This document shows, piece by piece, positions 23,001 to 34,413 of a DNA stretch of 64,000 nucleotides. The DNA comes from Adiantum capillus-veneris (Eukaryota > Streptophyta > Polypodiopsida > Polypodiales > Pteridaceae): contig CM043946.1 in the NCBI GenBank assembly GCA_014529385.2, positions 38,765,558 to 38,829,557 on the forward strand, in the 5' to 3' direction. Position numbers and translations under genes: made by a program. The notes under the pieces were generated by a model, which ran no database searches, was not told where the DNA came from, and was given only the letters and a program-made list of their open reading frames with translations. How positions within the stretch are numbered: position 1 is the first letter of the stretch; each line of letters opens with the position of its first letter.

Positions 23001-23244
23001 CAATAAAAAAAATTTCTTGGGCAAAGGGCAGGTAGCCTGGCCTATGCCCAATGAAAAGATGGACAAAGGCACCACAGCCAGACTTCCTGCCATCTGCCCA
23101 AGAAAGCGAGCAACACCAAAATCAACCGTGCTCCCGTAGAAATTTCGGCAGAGTTCCCTTTGCTTTTACATAAACTTTTCAAAAAAAAAAAATCATGTAT
23201 ACGCCTCCTACATGCTATCCATGTAGGATCTCACATGAGATTTA

Positions 23245-23430
23245 AGGCCAATGACCATAACGAACCATAACCATAACTTAAAACTATAACCATAACTTGA
23301 AACCATAACCGACCAATATAATCACTTTGATCATAACCAAAAACAAAATTAACAATAACCATAAGCATAACCAGAAAGTTAAACATCACCATAAACAAAA
23401 CCTGAACCATAACTATGTCTATACAAGAAT
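23245..23430. repeat. Degenerate (ACCATA)n simple repeat
   Basis: About 20 imperfect CCATAA/AACCATAA units. A shorter similar tract (AATAACCAT, ATAACCATA) recurs at about 37405-37490, also within CACTA-1. Confidence 0.75.
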
Positions 23431-23989
23431 AAAGACATATTTAGGAATTTTGGGAAAAATGCATGATTTTGGGACAATTTTTGTGAAACAAGCTCTTGAG
23501 TAATGGTGGTTGCATTCTGCTAGGTTGCAACATTTTCAACCATTGGTGTCAAGTTCTAGAGAAAAATTTGCATTGTGCTAGGTTATATAACTGTCAACCA
23601 TTGGTGTCAACACTGCTAGGTTGCACTATTGTCAAGAGTTGGGTGTCCAGTTATGATTGTAGAAGTTGCATTGTGCTAGGAAATCAAGAATATATAGAGA
23701 ACTTGAAAAATGTTGATGTTTAGATAGGGATCAAGAGTATACAAAGGAATGGGAAACATCAATTCTTGGATTGTAAAAAGAACAACTTCGCCTTATTCCA
23801 GAAGCAAAAATAGAATCTGAAGAAACTTGGAGGGCATTAGATGGTTAAGTGTAGGGGCTTGAGTTTTAGTAAAGCTAAAACATTGAAACATGAGTTAGCT
23901 AGAACACTCATTACAAGAGAAAACAACCCAAAACCCAAATGTAGAGGTAGCAGACACTTCTATGTATGAAAGAGGGTACTTTCTTTGAC

Positions 23990-24180
23990 ATGTTCCCATA
24001 TAGTGATCAACATTCGGAGCTTCTAGGGAGAAACCATATACTAGCAATGTGCATTGGAGATCAACGGGACACTAGCCTGACATTTTTCCATATAGAGATC
24101 CAACATTAGGAGCTTCTACGGAGAAACCATATACTAGCAATGTGCATTGGAGATCAAGGGGCCACTAGTCTGCCATCAAC
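23990..24180. repeat. Direct duplication of about 95 bp
   Basis: Two adjacent copies of a block containing AGCTTCTAGGGAGAAACC/AGCTTCTACGGAGAAACC and ACTAGCAATGTGCATTGGAG. Non-coding, in the 3' part of CACTA-1. Confidence 0.8.
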
Positions 24181-24367
24181 TTTGCGGTTAGTTGCCCCAA
24201 TAAGACGATGTTAGGTGTGTGGTTCCTCCCACAAACACACAAAAGCTCATGGTATTGTGTTATGTCACAGTATGGGAAATAATATGAGAATTTGTTCAAA
24301 ACTTTATATGAACATCACTAGAAGTCTAGGAGCACTTACGATTATAATGAAAGAATCAAAGTTGATG

Positions 24368-25465
24368 ATAAGCCAAAGGACTTTCCTTGTACTTTTTGTG
24401 AAGATTATACCAACAAGTGTCAATTGCACCTAGATAGGTATGTGATGCACCCACGCAAAACCTCATGATGTTGAGGTATGGCACAAAATAGGACTTAATA
24501 TAAAAATTTGATGAAAAATGCTTGTGAACATCAGTAGAAACTTACCAATGCCGCTCTTGCATCCTAAAACTGAATTAATCTAATCAAAGTTCTCAAAGGC
24601 AACCAGGCTCAAATTGTAGTTCGCGGCACAGACAACATGTTTTTGAAGGCAACAAGGCTCGATCAAGCATGAGGAAACTTGGAGGAACTAGATACACTAA
24701 CTAAGGGTGGCTTCATAAATGGGCACTGGCATTCTCAAATGATTGCATCCTTCCAATAGAAGACACAACTTTGCCGGACATTCCTCAAATAGCTTCACAA
24801 ACCAAATGAACTTAACTCGGAGAAAAAATTGTGGAGATGCTTGGACGGCATCGAGGGCATCTCCCCCATCACTCATCCTCTGCAGCCTATGGACATCCAA
24901 AAAGCCAAACGGACTTTCCTTGTACCTTTTTGAAGATTATACCAACAAATGCACCTTGCTAGGTATGTGGCGCACCCATGCAAAAGATCATGATGTTGAC
25001 GTATGGCACAAAATAGGACGTAATATAAAAATTTACTAAAAAATTATTGTGAATATTCTGTAGAAACTTACAATTTCCACTCTCACATCCTAAAATTGAA
25101 CTAATCTAATTAAAGTTGATGTGCTATAAACCACAGAAAAAAAGTTCTCAAAGGCAACCAGCTCGAGCTGTAGTTCGAGGCACAGACAACAAGTTTTTGA
25201 AGGCAACAAGGCTCGAGCTATAGTTCGATCAAGCACAAAAAAACATGGAGGAACTACGTACATCAATTAAGGGTGGCTTCACTAATGGGAACTGACATTC
25301 TCCAATGATTGCATCCTTCCAATAGAAGGGCACAACTTTTCCGAACATTCCTCAAATAGATTCACGAACCAAGCGCACTTAACTCAGACAAAAAATTGTG
25401 GAAATGCTTGGACAACATCGAGGGCATCTCCCCCATCACCCATCCTCTGCAGCCTATGGACATCA
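24368..25465. repeat. Large tandem duplication, unit about 531 bp
   Basis: Copy 1 (24368-24898) begins with GACTTTCCTTGTAC near its start and ends CCTCTGCAGCCTATGGACAT. Copy 2 (24899-25465) repeats the same order of blocks with about 10% change and a small insertion (about 25110-25140). Shared landmarks are GATTATACCAACAA, GGCACAAAATAGGAC, CTAAGGGTGGCTTCA-type and CATCGAGGGCATCTCCC. No conserved frame spans the unit. Confidence 0.85.
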
Positions 25466-25774
25466 ATTGGCAAGTGGAACTATGAAAGGTGTGGCGGACG
25501 TTCATGAACAACGTGAAGCCACCCTTATTTCGTCAAAGTTGACAGTAAGGTTAGGCGCATTCGTCAAATTTGAATTCAAACGTTAGTTTTAAAATTCAAA
25601 ACTAGCGATGGAGAATTGAAGACGTGTCAGCCATGCCTATCATGTTGTGAGCCTGCCATGAACGTCGTGATCTCGCCATGCCTTGTCGCAAAATTGTGTC
25701 GCGACTCCTTCACAAACTATGGCGCGAGCCTACACAAATTGTGGCATGATGTTCTGTACTTTGATTCTCCATGT

Positions 25775-25822
<48 letters not shown>

Positions 25823-26740
25823 GGATAGTGATCGAATTGCAGCTCTCACAAACTCCTCCACCCCTGCGTTCAAACAAGCTATGATCTAAAGCTGCAATTA
25901 CTGTACCTCACTATAGCTACCGTGTCAAGCTATATACCTTTGATCACAAATTTTCTACCTCTGATCAATTCATGGGATGTGTGCAGATCCTGTCATGCAC
26001 TAATATTCTACCTCTAATCACTTCATGAGACCTGCTGAATCTCTAAGAGATGCGCCATGGTCTGAACATTGCCTTGCGGAGCCTCTTTCATGAGCTTCAC
26101 TTCTTCTGGATGTGTAGATGTGTATAGATCATGGCATGTCCAGCTCTTCTCATCACTTTACATGATTTGCTAAATCTTCTACCTTTGGCGTGAGCTTCAC
26201 TTTGCCTCTTTGATGCACTTCGGAGCCATAAACCAGGTCTATTGATGCCTGCACCAATGTATCCTTATTATTATGTAGTCGTTGTGAATCTTGCCTTTGC
26301 ATATAGCCTTGCAGTGACTCTTTGAGCCTCTCATACTCAATGCCAGCTCTGCCCCCATGTGTTGCTCAACAAAACCCGTAGTAGCAGAGGAAAGGGAAAC
26401 CATATCTGGTTTGTGAACCAAGATTATTTTGTGTGTACATAACCTAAAATAATGTGTGCAGATCTTGTTGCTATCCAGAGCTGATATTTGTGTGGTGTGC
26501 AGGAACAACCCCGCCCTTGCACCTATCATCCAAGCTCGCCACATCCTACAAAGGTAGTTCCACTTACGCTCACTTTGCCGAGGAGGACACACTCTGTTTT
26601 GCGGCCCTTTTGTTACACTTGCTCAAAGAGCCTAGCAAAGCTTAGCCAAGTGCCCTACAAGCTTTTCTACCTCTACAACAAATAGGCTTAACCCCATAGC
26701 AAACAAAGCCTCTAGTACTAACTACCGGTGCATTGTCACT
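25466..26740. other. Gene-free CACTA-1 interior with a (GA)n run
   Basis: A (GA)n tract lies at 25779-25820. Two blocks containing TTCTACCTCT.ATCA.TTCATG occur at about 25945 and 26005. A 117-residue frame (minus, 26239-26592) has no recognisable motif and I do not call it a gene. Confidence 0.6.
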
Positions 26741-27774
26741 CAGTGGTCCTAGAGTCTCAAGCTCATAAGGTTGGAACTTGATAGAGTCTCTAGCTCACGA
26801 GGCTTGAACTCAAGTTCGAGCCTCATGGCCTAGAGACTCAATTTTTAAGCCTTCTAAGCTATAGACTTTAGCAAGCTTCTTTCTAACTAGAAACCATTTG
26901 CAAAAGTCTCTAGCTCATGAGGCAGACAAAGACTCTTGCCAAAATTCTATTTAATTCATTATTCAGTCTATAGTTTGTGGGCTCAAACTTAAGCTAGGGC
27001 TCATGACTTGGATGCTCAGTTTTCAAGCCTCATGTGACTCGTGAGTACTCTAGTATGACTTGTTTTAGTGGAGAATTCATTCAATCTCTAGCTCTATGGC
27101 TCGAACTTAAGTTCGAGCCTTATGACCTGGACAATCAATTTTCAAGCCTCATGAGCACTCTAGTAAAGCTCTTTCTACCTAGAAACTTTTTAAAAGAGTT
27201 TGTATCTCACAAGGCTTGAATTCAGTCACTGCCTCATCTAGCATGAACTTATGTTTGAGTCTCATGACCTAAAGGCTCAATTTTTAAGCATCACCAACAC
27301 TCCAGGCTAGGAATCTTCCAAGCCAGAAGCAATATACAAGAGTCCTATCTCATGAGGCTTGAACTTAAGTTTCAGCCTCATGCACAAGAGTCTTGTCTAC
27401 AACTCTTTCTAGTTGATCATCTTCCTAAGTCTCTAGCTCATGAGGCTGCTCGAACTTAAGTTCCAGCCTCATGACTTGGAGACTCGCTTTTCAAGCCTTG
27501 TGAGCACTCTAGTGGGACTCTTTTGAGCCTTGAATCATCTTCAAGAGTGTCAATCATGCTAAGCTCGAGAGCTTCATGACCTACAAACTTCTATAGAACT
27601 CTTTCAAGTTGAGAGATATCTTCAAAAGTGTCTATATTAGAGGCTCTTGGCCCTCATGACCTAAAGACTCAATTATTAATCCTTATGAGAAACTCTTCGC
27701 GGAATATTCCTATCTAGAAACTATCTACAAGACTATTTATTTCACTAAGCATGAGAGCCTCATGAGCTAGGTAA
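26740..27774. repeat. Degenerate tandem array with a palindrome in each unit
   Basis: Six or more variable-length units (about 85-185 bp apart) share GTCTCTAGCTCATGAGGCT, TCAAGCCTCATGAGCACTC and CTTTCTA.CTAGAAAC. The core GGCTCGAACTTAAGTTCGAGCC (27098-27119 here) is a perfect palindrome, and GAGGCTTGAACTTAAGTTCGAGCCTC-type versions recur through the array. The array continues beyond copia A (33452-33610) and weakly beyond the TRIM-like element (37155-37290). Confidence 0.8.
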
Positions 27775-27990
27775 TGTTAAAGAATATGTCCATTGTGCTA
27801 TGGGCGGCTGGACACTGACTATACTATGTTGTAAATATACTTTGGATAATAGTTCAAAAGAGAAGAAGAGAGAAGAGCAGCTCGTTGAATGGCTGCTGCA
27901 GGGTAACGATTGTGTGTGTGTGTCTCGATGTGTGTTGGTATGTGTGTGTAGTCTTCTTTCCTACCTTCTCCATCACCTGCGCACTCTACA
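27775..27990 (+). repeat. 5' LTR of copia A
   Basis: 216 bp, TGTTAAAG to TCTACA. It contains a (TG)n stretch near the 3' end. Confidence 0.95.
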
Positions 27991-27993
27991 AAG

Positions 27994-28005
27994 TGGCATC
28001 AGAGC
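27994..28005 (+). promoter_or_regulatory. Primer-binding site of copia A
   Basis: TGGCATCAGAGC, three bases after the 5' LTR, is a one-base variant of the initiator-Met tRNA complement used by most plant copia elements. Confidence 0.88.
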
Positions 28006-28894
28006 TCAGTTTGAGGAGCTACAGTCAATACACAGGTTTCCGCAGCTCTGGAAAACAGCAAAAAAGAGAGGTTTTTTGGTCATAACTCCCTCACCCGAAC
28101 TCGGAATACAGTGATCCAGGAGTCTATCTTTATGTTTTTGGGCGTTTCGGACGCATTAGCATACTTAGATTTGCCAAAATCTGCAATTTTCTGCAACAAA
28201 CAGCCAGCTCACACAAGCATAGGAGATGTCCAGTTTTGCACTCGGCAGTAGATTTACAGGTTACAGGTGAAGAATTCAGCATTTACACAGGTTTTGGAGA
28301 GCGACATAGAGCTTTTGCATCATGATATTGTGTTATTGAAGATTATGTTTGGTTGTTGTGGGTCCGTTATGGACAGCCGCCTATGTAAGAAAGGTTGTGG
28401 GAAGAAGTTGAGGCGGTTATATTGTCAGATTGAGTACTTTGTGGTTATGTATGGATATGCGGTCAATGTATTTTGGAAAACTGCAGCCTTTGTGAGGGTC
28501 AAGCGAGGTTTTTTGAAGCCTTGCCTTGGGAGCTTTGGTACCTTGGCAAGGTGGATTAGGTACTGGAGCGAACCCCCGACTAGCCCCGCGAAAGACCTCA
28601 TATGTCGTTTACGACTATGGGAAGAAGGTGGATGTATGGATATGTGGTACAGGACAGCGTATGGATTGCATTTGCATACAGGTCCATGTGGACATTGTTT
28701 TAGAGTATTTATGCATAGTACTGAGTCAGTCTGTGGTAAAGTGAGTCAGTGGATTTTTCCTTGGCAGTGAGAGATTTTCTGTCAGTGTTTATGAGCACTT
28801 TGGTTAAGATTTTCACTTGAGATATTGTCCAAATACAAACGAAACTCTGCTGAAATTTTATCAAAATCCTTTGAAAGAAATTGAGAGAGTGAAG
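28006..28894 (+). other. Long untranslated leader of copia A
   Basis: About 890 bp between primer site and gag. A 167-residue frame (28267-28770) is present but shows no gag-like or other recognised motif; I treat it as leader sequence. Confidence 0.6.
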
Positions 28895-30043
28895 ATGGCA
28901 GAAAGTTCAACTCAAGTCACACAGATTGTTGGAGAGAAGCTGACCAGAGAGAACTACAGCATATGGTCTTACAGGATGGAGAACTTTATCATGGGCAAAG
29001 GTTTATGGGATTACATTACAGGTGAACAAGAGTGTCCCGAGGTTGGTTTGGAACCAAATAGAGAGAATGTTGAAGCACATAAAACATGGCAAGCAAGAGT
29101 AGAAGCTTACAAGAAGTGGATCAAGAATTCAAGGAAAGTGATGCATTGGATTTCACTATGCATTAGTGACTTCTTTATACCACATGTGAAGAAGGCTCAA
29201 TCTCCAAAGGAAGCATGGGAGATACTAGCAAGAATGGACAACTCCAATACAGAACCACGAAAAGTTCACTTGAAGCAAAGGTTACATTGTGTATGGTGAG
29301 GAAATAGATCCATATGAGATTATGTGACAGAGATAAAGCAAATACAGGAAGATCTTGCGAGCATTAATGTTGAAGTTCCAGATGATGACTTAGTTTCAGT
29401 GACATTGAATGGTTTGGGACCGGAATACAAGTCATTAGATACATCTATATCTGTTCGAGGACACATGCCTGATTTTGAAGAGTTAGTAAACCTTTGTTTG
29501 CAAGAAGAGGTGAAGTTAGGCAAGTCAGGTCCTTCTACATCAAATAACCATTCCAAAGATCAGGTTTTTTACTCTAGAGGTCGTGAAAACAATAGAGGTG
29601 GAAGAGGAAACTATGGTCGTGGAAACAATACAGGAAGAGGTCAATGGAAAAACCAACAAAGTCAAAGGTACAATGATTATAGCCAAAGAGGCAGGGGGAG
29701 AGCCCGAACTCGTGGATGTGGAGGTGGACGATTTGTACATCCTCAAAGAGATGGATATTATAACAGATGTGGCATTTATGGTCACTTTGAAAGAGAATGT
29801 TACACAAGGCTAAATCAAAATCGTGATCGTGGTGGAAGAGGCCGAGGTTATGTCAGACATGGAGGAAACTTTGCTGGATACAATCCTCATGATCAAAATA
29901 TATATGACAATAGGTCGAGTGGACATTTATTTCCTATGGAGCATGTTGTTGGAAGCATGGTGGAACCACATCATACAGATGATTGGTATTTAAATAGTGG
30001 TTCCACAAATCATATGACATATCATGGTGAATGGTTTGACTGA
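28895..30043 (+). pseudogene. Copia A gag and protease start
   Basis: Starts ATGGCAGAAAGTTC. Residues 1-130 match the copia gag type (GEKLTRENYSIWSYRM, SPKEAWEIL). The frame breaks at 29299 and resumes at about 29324 (EIKQIQEDLAS, LVSVTLNGLGPEYKSL). A very Gly/Arg-rich stretch follows, then a CCHC knuckle CNRCGIYGHFEREC (about 29763). The protease motif reads WYLNSGSTNHMT, with Asn where the catalytic Asp of DSG(A/S) should be (GAT to AAT). A TGA at 30041-30043 then stops the frame. Gag forms the particle and the protease matures the polyprotein, so neither can work as encoded. Confidence 0.88.
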
Positions 30044-33000
30044 AAAGAGAAATTAGAAGAGGATGAGTTTGTCGCTACAGGTGATGATACTATGCATCGG
30101 ATTACACATGTTGGTTCAGTTCCATTTCTAGAAAAAGATGGGACATACAACACATTGGGAGATGTTCTATATGTGCCTTCAATCACAAAGAATTTAGCAT
30201 CAATTGGACAGATGACAAATCAAGGGTTGCAAGTCTGCTTTAATCGTTATGGCTGCTTCATAGAGGAGTTTCACAACGGCAGACTAGGCAAGATATTGGC
30301 ACGTGGAAGAAAGAAAGGTCGCTTGTTCTCATTGGAAGCTGGAGATCCATGTTTACACAGTGGTATGTATGCAAACAAATCAGCCACTCAAGATGATTGG
30401 GCAGAGTTATGGCATAAGAGGATTGGTCATGTCAATTTTAGAAGATTAAATCATATGCAATCAAATCAAATTGTATGTGGATTACCAAAGTTTGGCAGAT
30501 TGAATTTTGATCATGTTTGTGAAGCTTGTCAATTTGGAAAGCAATCTCGTTTACCATTTCCAAAGAGGGGGAGAATTAGCCAAAGTCCTTTGGAAATTGT
30601 TCATTCAGATATTTGGGGACCTTGTGATCATGCTACGCCAAATGGTTGTTGATATTTTATCACATTTACGGATGATTACAGCAGAATGACATGGGTTTAC
30701 TTTCTAAAGGCAAAGTCAGAGGCATTTGAAGTATTTTTGGAGTTCAAAGTTATGGTTGAGAAAGAGAATGGTTGTCAAATTAAATGCCTACGTACAGATG
30801 GAGGGGGAGAGTACATGTCACACAGTTTTGATGATTACTTACGTGAACAAGGCATAAGAAGACAGATTACTTGCAGATACACACCACAACAAAATGGAGT
30901 CGCTAAGAGAAAGAATAGAGTCATAGTAGAAATTGCAAGAGCCACGATGAATGAGATGAATATGCCATTAACATATTGGGCTGAAGCAGTTCATACAGCA
31001 TTACACATTATGAATCGAACACCAACAGCTGCCATTCATGAAATTTCACCTTATGAGAGACTTTATGGGATCAAGCCAGCAATTTCCTACATGAAAGTTT
31101 TTGGATGTGTTTGCTATGTTCATGTGCCAAATGAAGCAAGAAAGAAGATGGAGCCAAAGGCAGTGAAGTGTATATTCTTGGGCTACCCAGTTGAAAAGAA
31201 AGGTTACAAGTGCTATGATCCTACGACAAGAAAATTTTATGTCAGTAGAGATGTCAGATTTTGTGAGCATGAACCATGGTATAAACCAAAGCCAGTGATG
31301 ATAGAAGATGAGTATGAAGAGCAAGAGAATGAGCATCATGTTGTTGATAAGCCAGGACCATCAACAAGAACTATTTCAGGACCACATATGGCAGAGGAGA
31401 GTACAGGAAGTGTCAACCCATGGAGCGGTTGTTTGCGAGATAAGAAGCAAGACGAGAAAGGCAAGAAGAAAATGGTTGAAGAGAGTTCTGGAGATGAAAG
31501 CCTCAATGAAGATCATGATTTACCACATTTGAGGACACTTGGCAGTAAGCATATTGAGAAATATGTACCCCCATATGCAAGAGTTGAAGAGGAGAGTGCA
31601 CCACAATTGAGAAGATTAGAGAGGGTGCGTTATCCAGTTGATAGATTGACATACAATGGTTACATGCGTACACATTATGCATACATGGTTTCACGTGTGC
31701 AACATAAAGAGCCTACATGTTTTCAAGAGGCAATTGGAAAATCAGAATGGGAGTCAGCTATGGATGATGAGATGGATGCTCTTGTGAAGAATGACACTTG
31801 GGATTTGGTTCGCTTGCCAAGTGGAAAGAAAGCAATTGGTTCAAAATGGGTATACAAAGTCAAGTGCAAGTCAGATGGTAGTGTGGAAAGATACAAAGCG
31901 AGGCTTGTTGCTAAAGGTTATGCACAAACAAAAGGTCTTGATTATGATGAGCCATTTAGTCCAGTTGCAAAGATGAAAATAGTCAGATTGGTGATAGCAA
32001 TGGCAAGTATGTTCGTTTGGAAGTTACGGCAAATGGATGTGGATAATGCATTCTTGAATGGTGACTTGGAAGAAGAAGTTTATATGATACAGCCAGAGGG
32101 TTATCAACATCCAGAGTTTCCATATTATGTGTGTAAGTTGAAGAAAGCATTGTATGGTTTGAAGCAAGCATCTAGAGCTTGGTGTGAAAAGATAACCAGA
32201 TTCTTGAAGAAGATTGGAGCATGTTGATGGAGAGATCGTCGTTATTGTTATCTATGTTGATGACTTGATTCTCACTGGAAGTCATGCTGAGCAAATTTTG
32301 CATGTCAACAAGAGTTTGTTGAGAGAATTCAACATGAAGGACCTTGGTGAGTTGAGATATTTCTTGGGAATTGAAATTGTCAATACTTTATCAGAAATTT
32401 GGATGATACAAAGACAATACGCGTTGGATATGCTTGAGAAGTATGGAATGACAGCGTGCAAACCGGTTGATACACCTCTTGATCAAAATGTGAAGTTGTT
32501 TGATGATGGACATTACATTGAGGATGTCACTATGTATCGCAAGATGGTTGGAAGCCTTATTTACTTGACAATAACAAGGCCAGATTTGAGTTATGCAGTG
32601 GGTGTTCTGAGTCAATTCATGCAAAATCCATGTAAAAGTCATCTTGATGCAGTGAGACAGATTATGAGATATGTGAAAGCCACTGTCAGTTATGGAATGT
32701 TTTATGAAAAGAATGGGAAGCTTTGTCTTTATGGTTACACGGATGCAGATTGGGCAGGAGATTTTATGGATAGAAGATCTACGAGTGGTTATGCATTTTC
32801 CATTGGCAATGGTATGAGAAGTTGGAGTAGCAAGAAGCAATCAACTGTAGAATTATCAAGTACAGAAGTTGAACATCGTGGAGCAGCTTTGGCAGCATGT
32901 GAAGAGTCATGGTTGAGAGTGCTTATGGTAGACTTTGGTTTTGACTATCATGACAGTGTCATTATATATTGTGACAACATTAGCAGCATCATGTTGGCAA

Positions 33001-33224
33001 AGAATCCAATCTACCATGCTCGCACTAAACACATTGAGGTACATTATCACTTCATTAGAGAAAAAGTTTTGGCAGGTGAGATTGATTTGGTATATGTGAA
33101 GACAAATGATCAAGTTGCGGATATATTCACAAAAGCTCTTGGAAAGGAGAAGTTTTGCTACTTTCGTGAAGCATTGGGAATCCATCATATGCAAGCTTAC
33201 TCTGAGCTTGTGGGGGAGTGTTAA
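30044..33224 (+). pseudogene. Copia A pol: integrase, reverse transcriptase, RNase H
   Basis: GAG-pre-integrase (LWHKRIGHVNFRRL, CEACQFGKQ) leads to the integrase core HSDIWGP and RTDGGGEY. The third catalytic position reads NGVAKRKNR, with Lys replacing the conserved Glu. A TGA (30650-30652) interrupts the core. RT starts at about 31740 (NDTWDLV, YKARLVAKGYAQ, MDVDNAFLNGDLEEEVYM) and breaks at about 32215, where a short segment upstream of VIYVDDLILTG is missing; YVDD itself is intact. RNase H (TDADWAGD, then KHIEVHYHFIRE) ends at 33224, against the polypurine tract (about 33207-33218) and 3' LTR. Confidence 0.9.
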
Positions 33225-33451
33225 AGAATATGATGTTAAAGAATATGTCCATTGTGCTATGGGCGGCTGGACACTGACTATACTATGTTGTAAATATACT
33301 TTGGATAATAGTTCAAAAGAGAAGAAGAGAGAAGAGAAGCTCGTTGAATGGCTGTTGCAGGGTAACGATTGTGTGTGTGTGTCTCGATGTGTGTTGGTGT
33401 GTGTGTGTGTAGTCTTCTTTCCTACCTTCTCCATCACCTGCGCACTCTACA
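33219..33451 (+). repeat. 3' LTR of copia A with a 15-bp terminal duplication
   Basis: Same as 27775-27990, but the first 15 bp (TGTTAAAGAATATGA) are doubled, so TG termini occur at 33219 and 33234. Confidence 0.93.
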
Positions 33452-34220
33452 GGTAAGACTATTGAGAAAGTCTTTCCAATTGAAATCCATTTTCCAAAGT
33501 CTCTACCTTATGAATCTCTTGAGCCTCACATGCTTGGTATTCAAGCCTCATGAGCACTCTAGCAGGACTTTTTCTAGCTAGAAATTTTTTCCTAGTTATT
33601 CTCTAACTTTTTGGATAGCTTGACTCAAGTTTTTTTAATCTATTCAATATATTAAAGCTAACTGTGGGGAATTATCCCTTGCTCATCCTTGAAAAATATT
33701 GTGACGTATAATGTTATTTCTCATGAGAAGGATATGGATATGCAAAAACTCACGTCTTCTATTATCCTAGTTTAACAATAGGACTAGAATATGTATTTTA
33801 TTTTCATGCTATGTTTTAAATAGAGAGAGGGACTTCAATAATTCTAGGTGGTACACTTTTATGAAAATGGATTTGATGCTCCATGGAATTATCTCATGGA
33901 ATTAAATCCCATACTGCATACTACTCTCTCCCAGAATCGATCATGCTTATGCTCATTATTATAAAGAGACAATTCTAGCACGTGAGCTCAAAGAGATGTC
34001 CTCCACCAATCGATCATGTGATAGAAGGTTATCCATTTGAGTGATAAACCACACACCTCTCCTCTTTGATGCTAATTGATAATGATGTTTTTGGTTTTCC
34101 TTTGTGCTATTTAGTTGCAAAATTAGGGACTTTTGTGCCCTTCATAAGAGAGAATTCCTACCTTTGGTTTCAAAGAAATGCCCTCCACAATCTAGCATGT
34201 GAGAGGTAGTGGTTTGTTTA
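33452..34220. repeat. Continuation of the palindromic repeat array, then AT-rich spacer
   Basis: 33452-33610 resumes the AAGCCTCATGAGCACTCTAG/TTTCTAGCTAGAAA units interrupted by copia A. 33611-34220 is AT-rich with no gene or element signal. Confidence 0.65.
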
Positions 34221-34413
34221 TGTTGGATCTATATATAGTGTGTGATATACAAAACTCCCTAACCCTATGTCCTAAAGCTATATATACATGTCTAGTGCAT
34301 GTGTCTATTCTACACACTCTTGAGGCTCCATATGTGGTGTATCGTCTCCCTCCCATCTCTACTTCTACCTCTTCTCTGTTCATCTTTGTACTCTATCTTC
34401 CTTAGGTTCAACA
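34221..34413 (+). repeat. 5' LTR of the TRIM/LARD-like element
   Basis: 193 bp, TGTTGGATC to GGTTCAACA, followed at once by TGGCATTAGA. Confidence 0.75.

Larger units (their letters stand above)
27775..33451 (+). mobile_element. Copia A: full-length Ty1/copia retrotransposon
   Basis: Short LTRs (27775-27990 and 33219-33451), both running TGTTAAAGAATATG...CTCTACA, flank a + strand gag-pol of copia order (gag, PR, INT, RT, RNase H). GGTAA occurs directly outside both ends (27770-27774 and 33452-33456), a perfect 5-bp target duplication. A primer-binding site and a polypurine tract are present. LTR substitutions are about three in 216 bp, so the insertion is young. Nonetheless the coding region has stops, two frame breaks and two lost catalytic residues. 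Confidence 0.95.

Noticed and set aside
26239-26592. 117-residue minus-strand frame
   Set aside because: No recognisable motif, no gene context, inside CACTA-1 non-coding interior.
28267-28770. 167-residue frame in the copia A leader
   Set aside because: Lies between primer site and gag with no known domain; many copia leaders carry chance frames.
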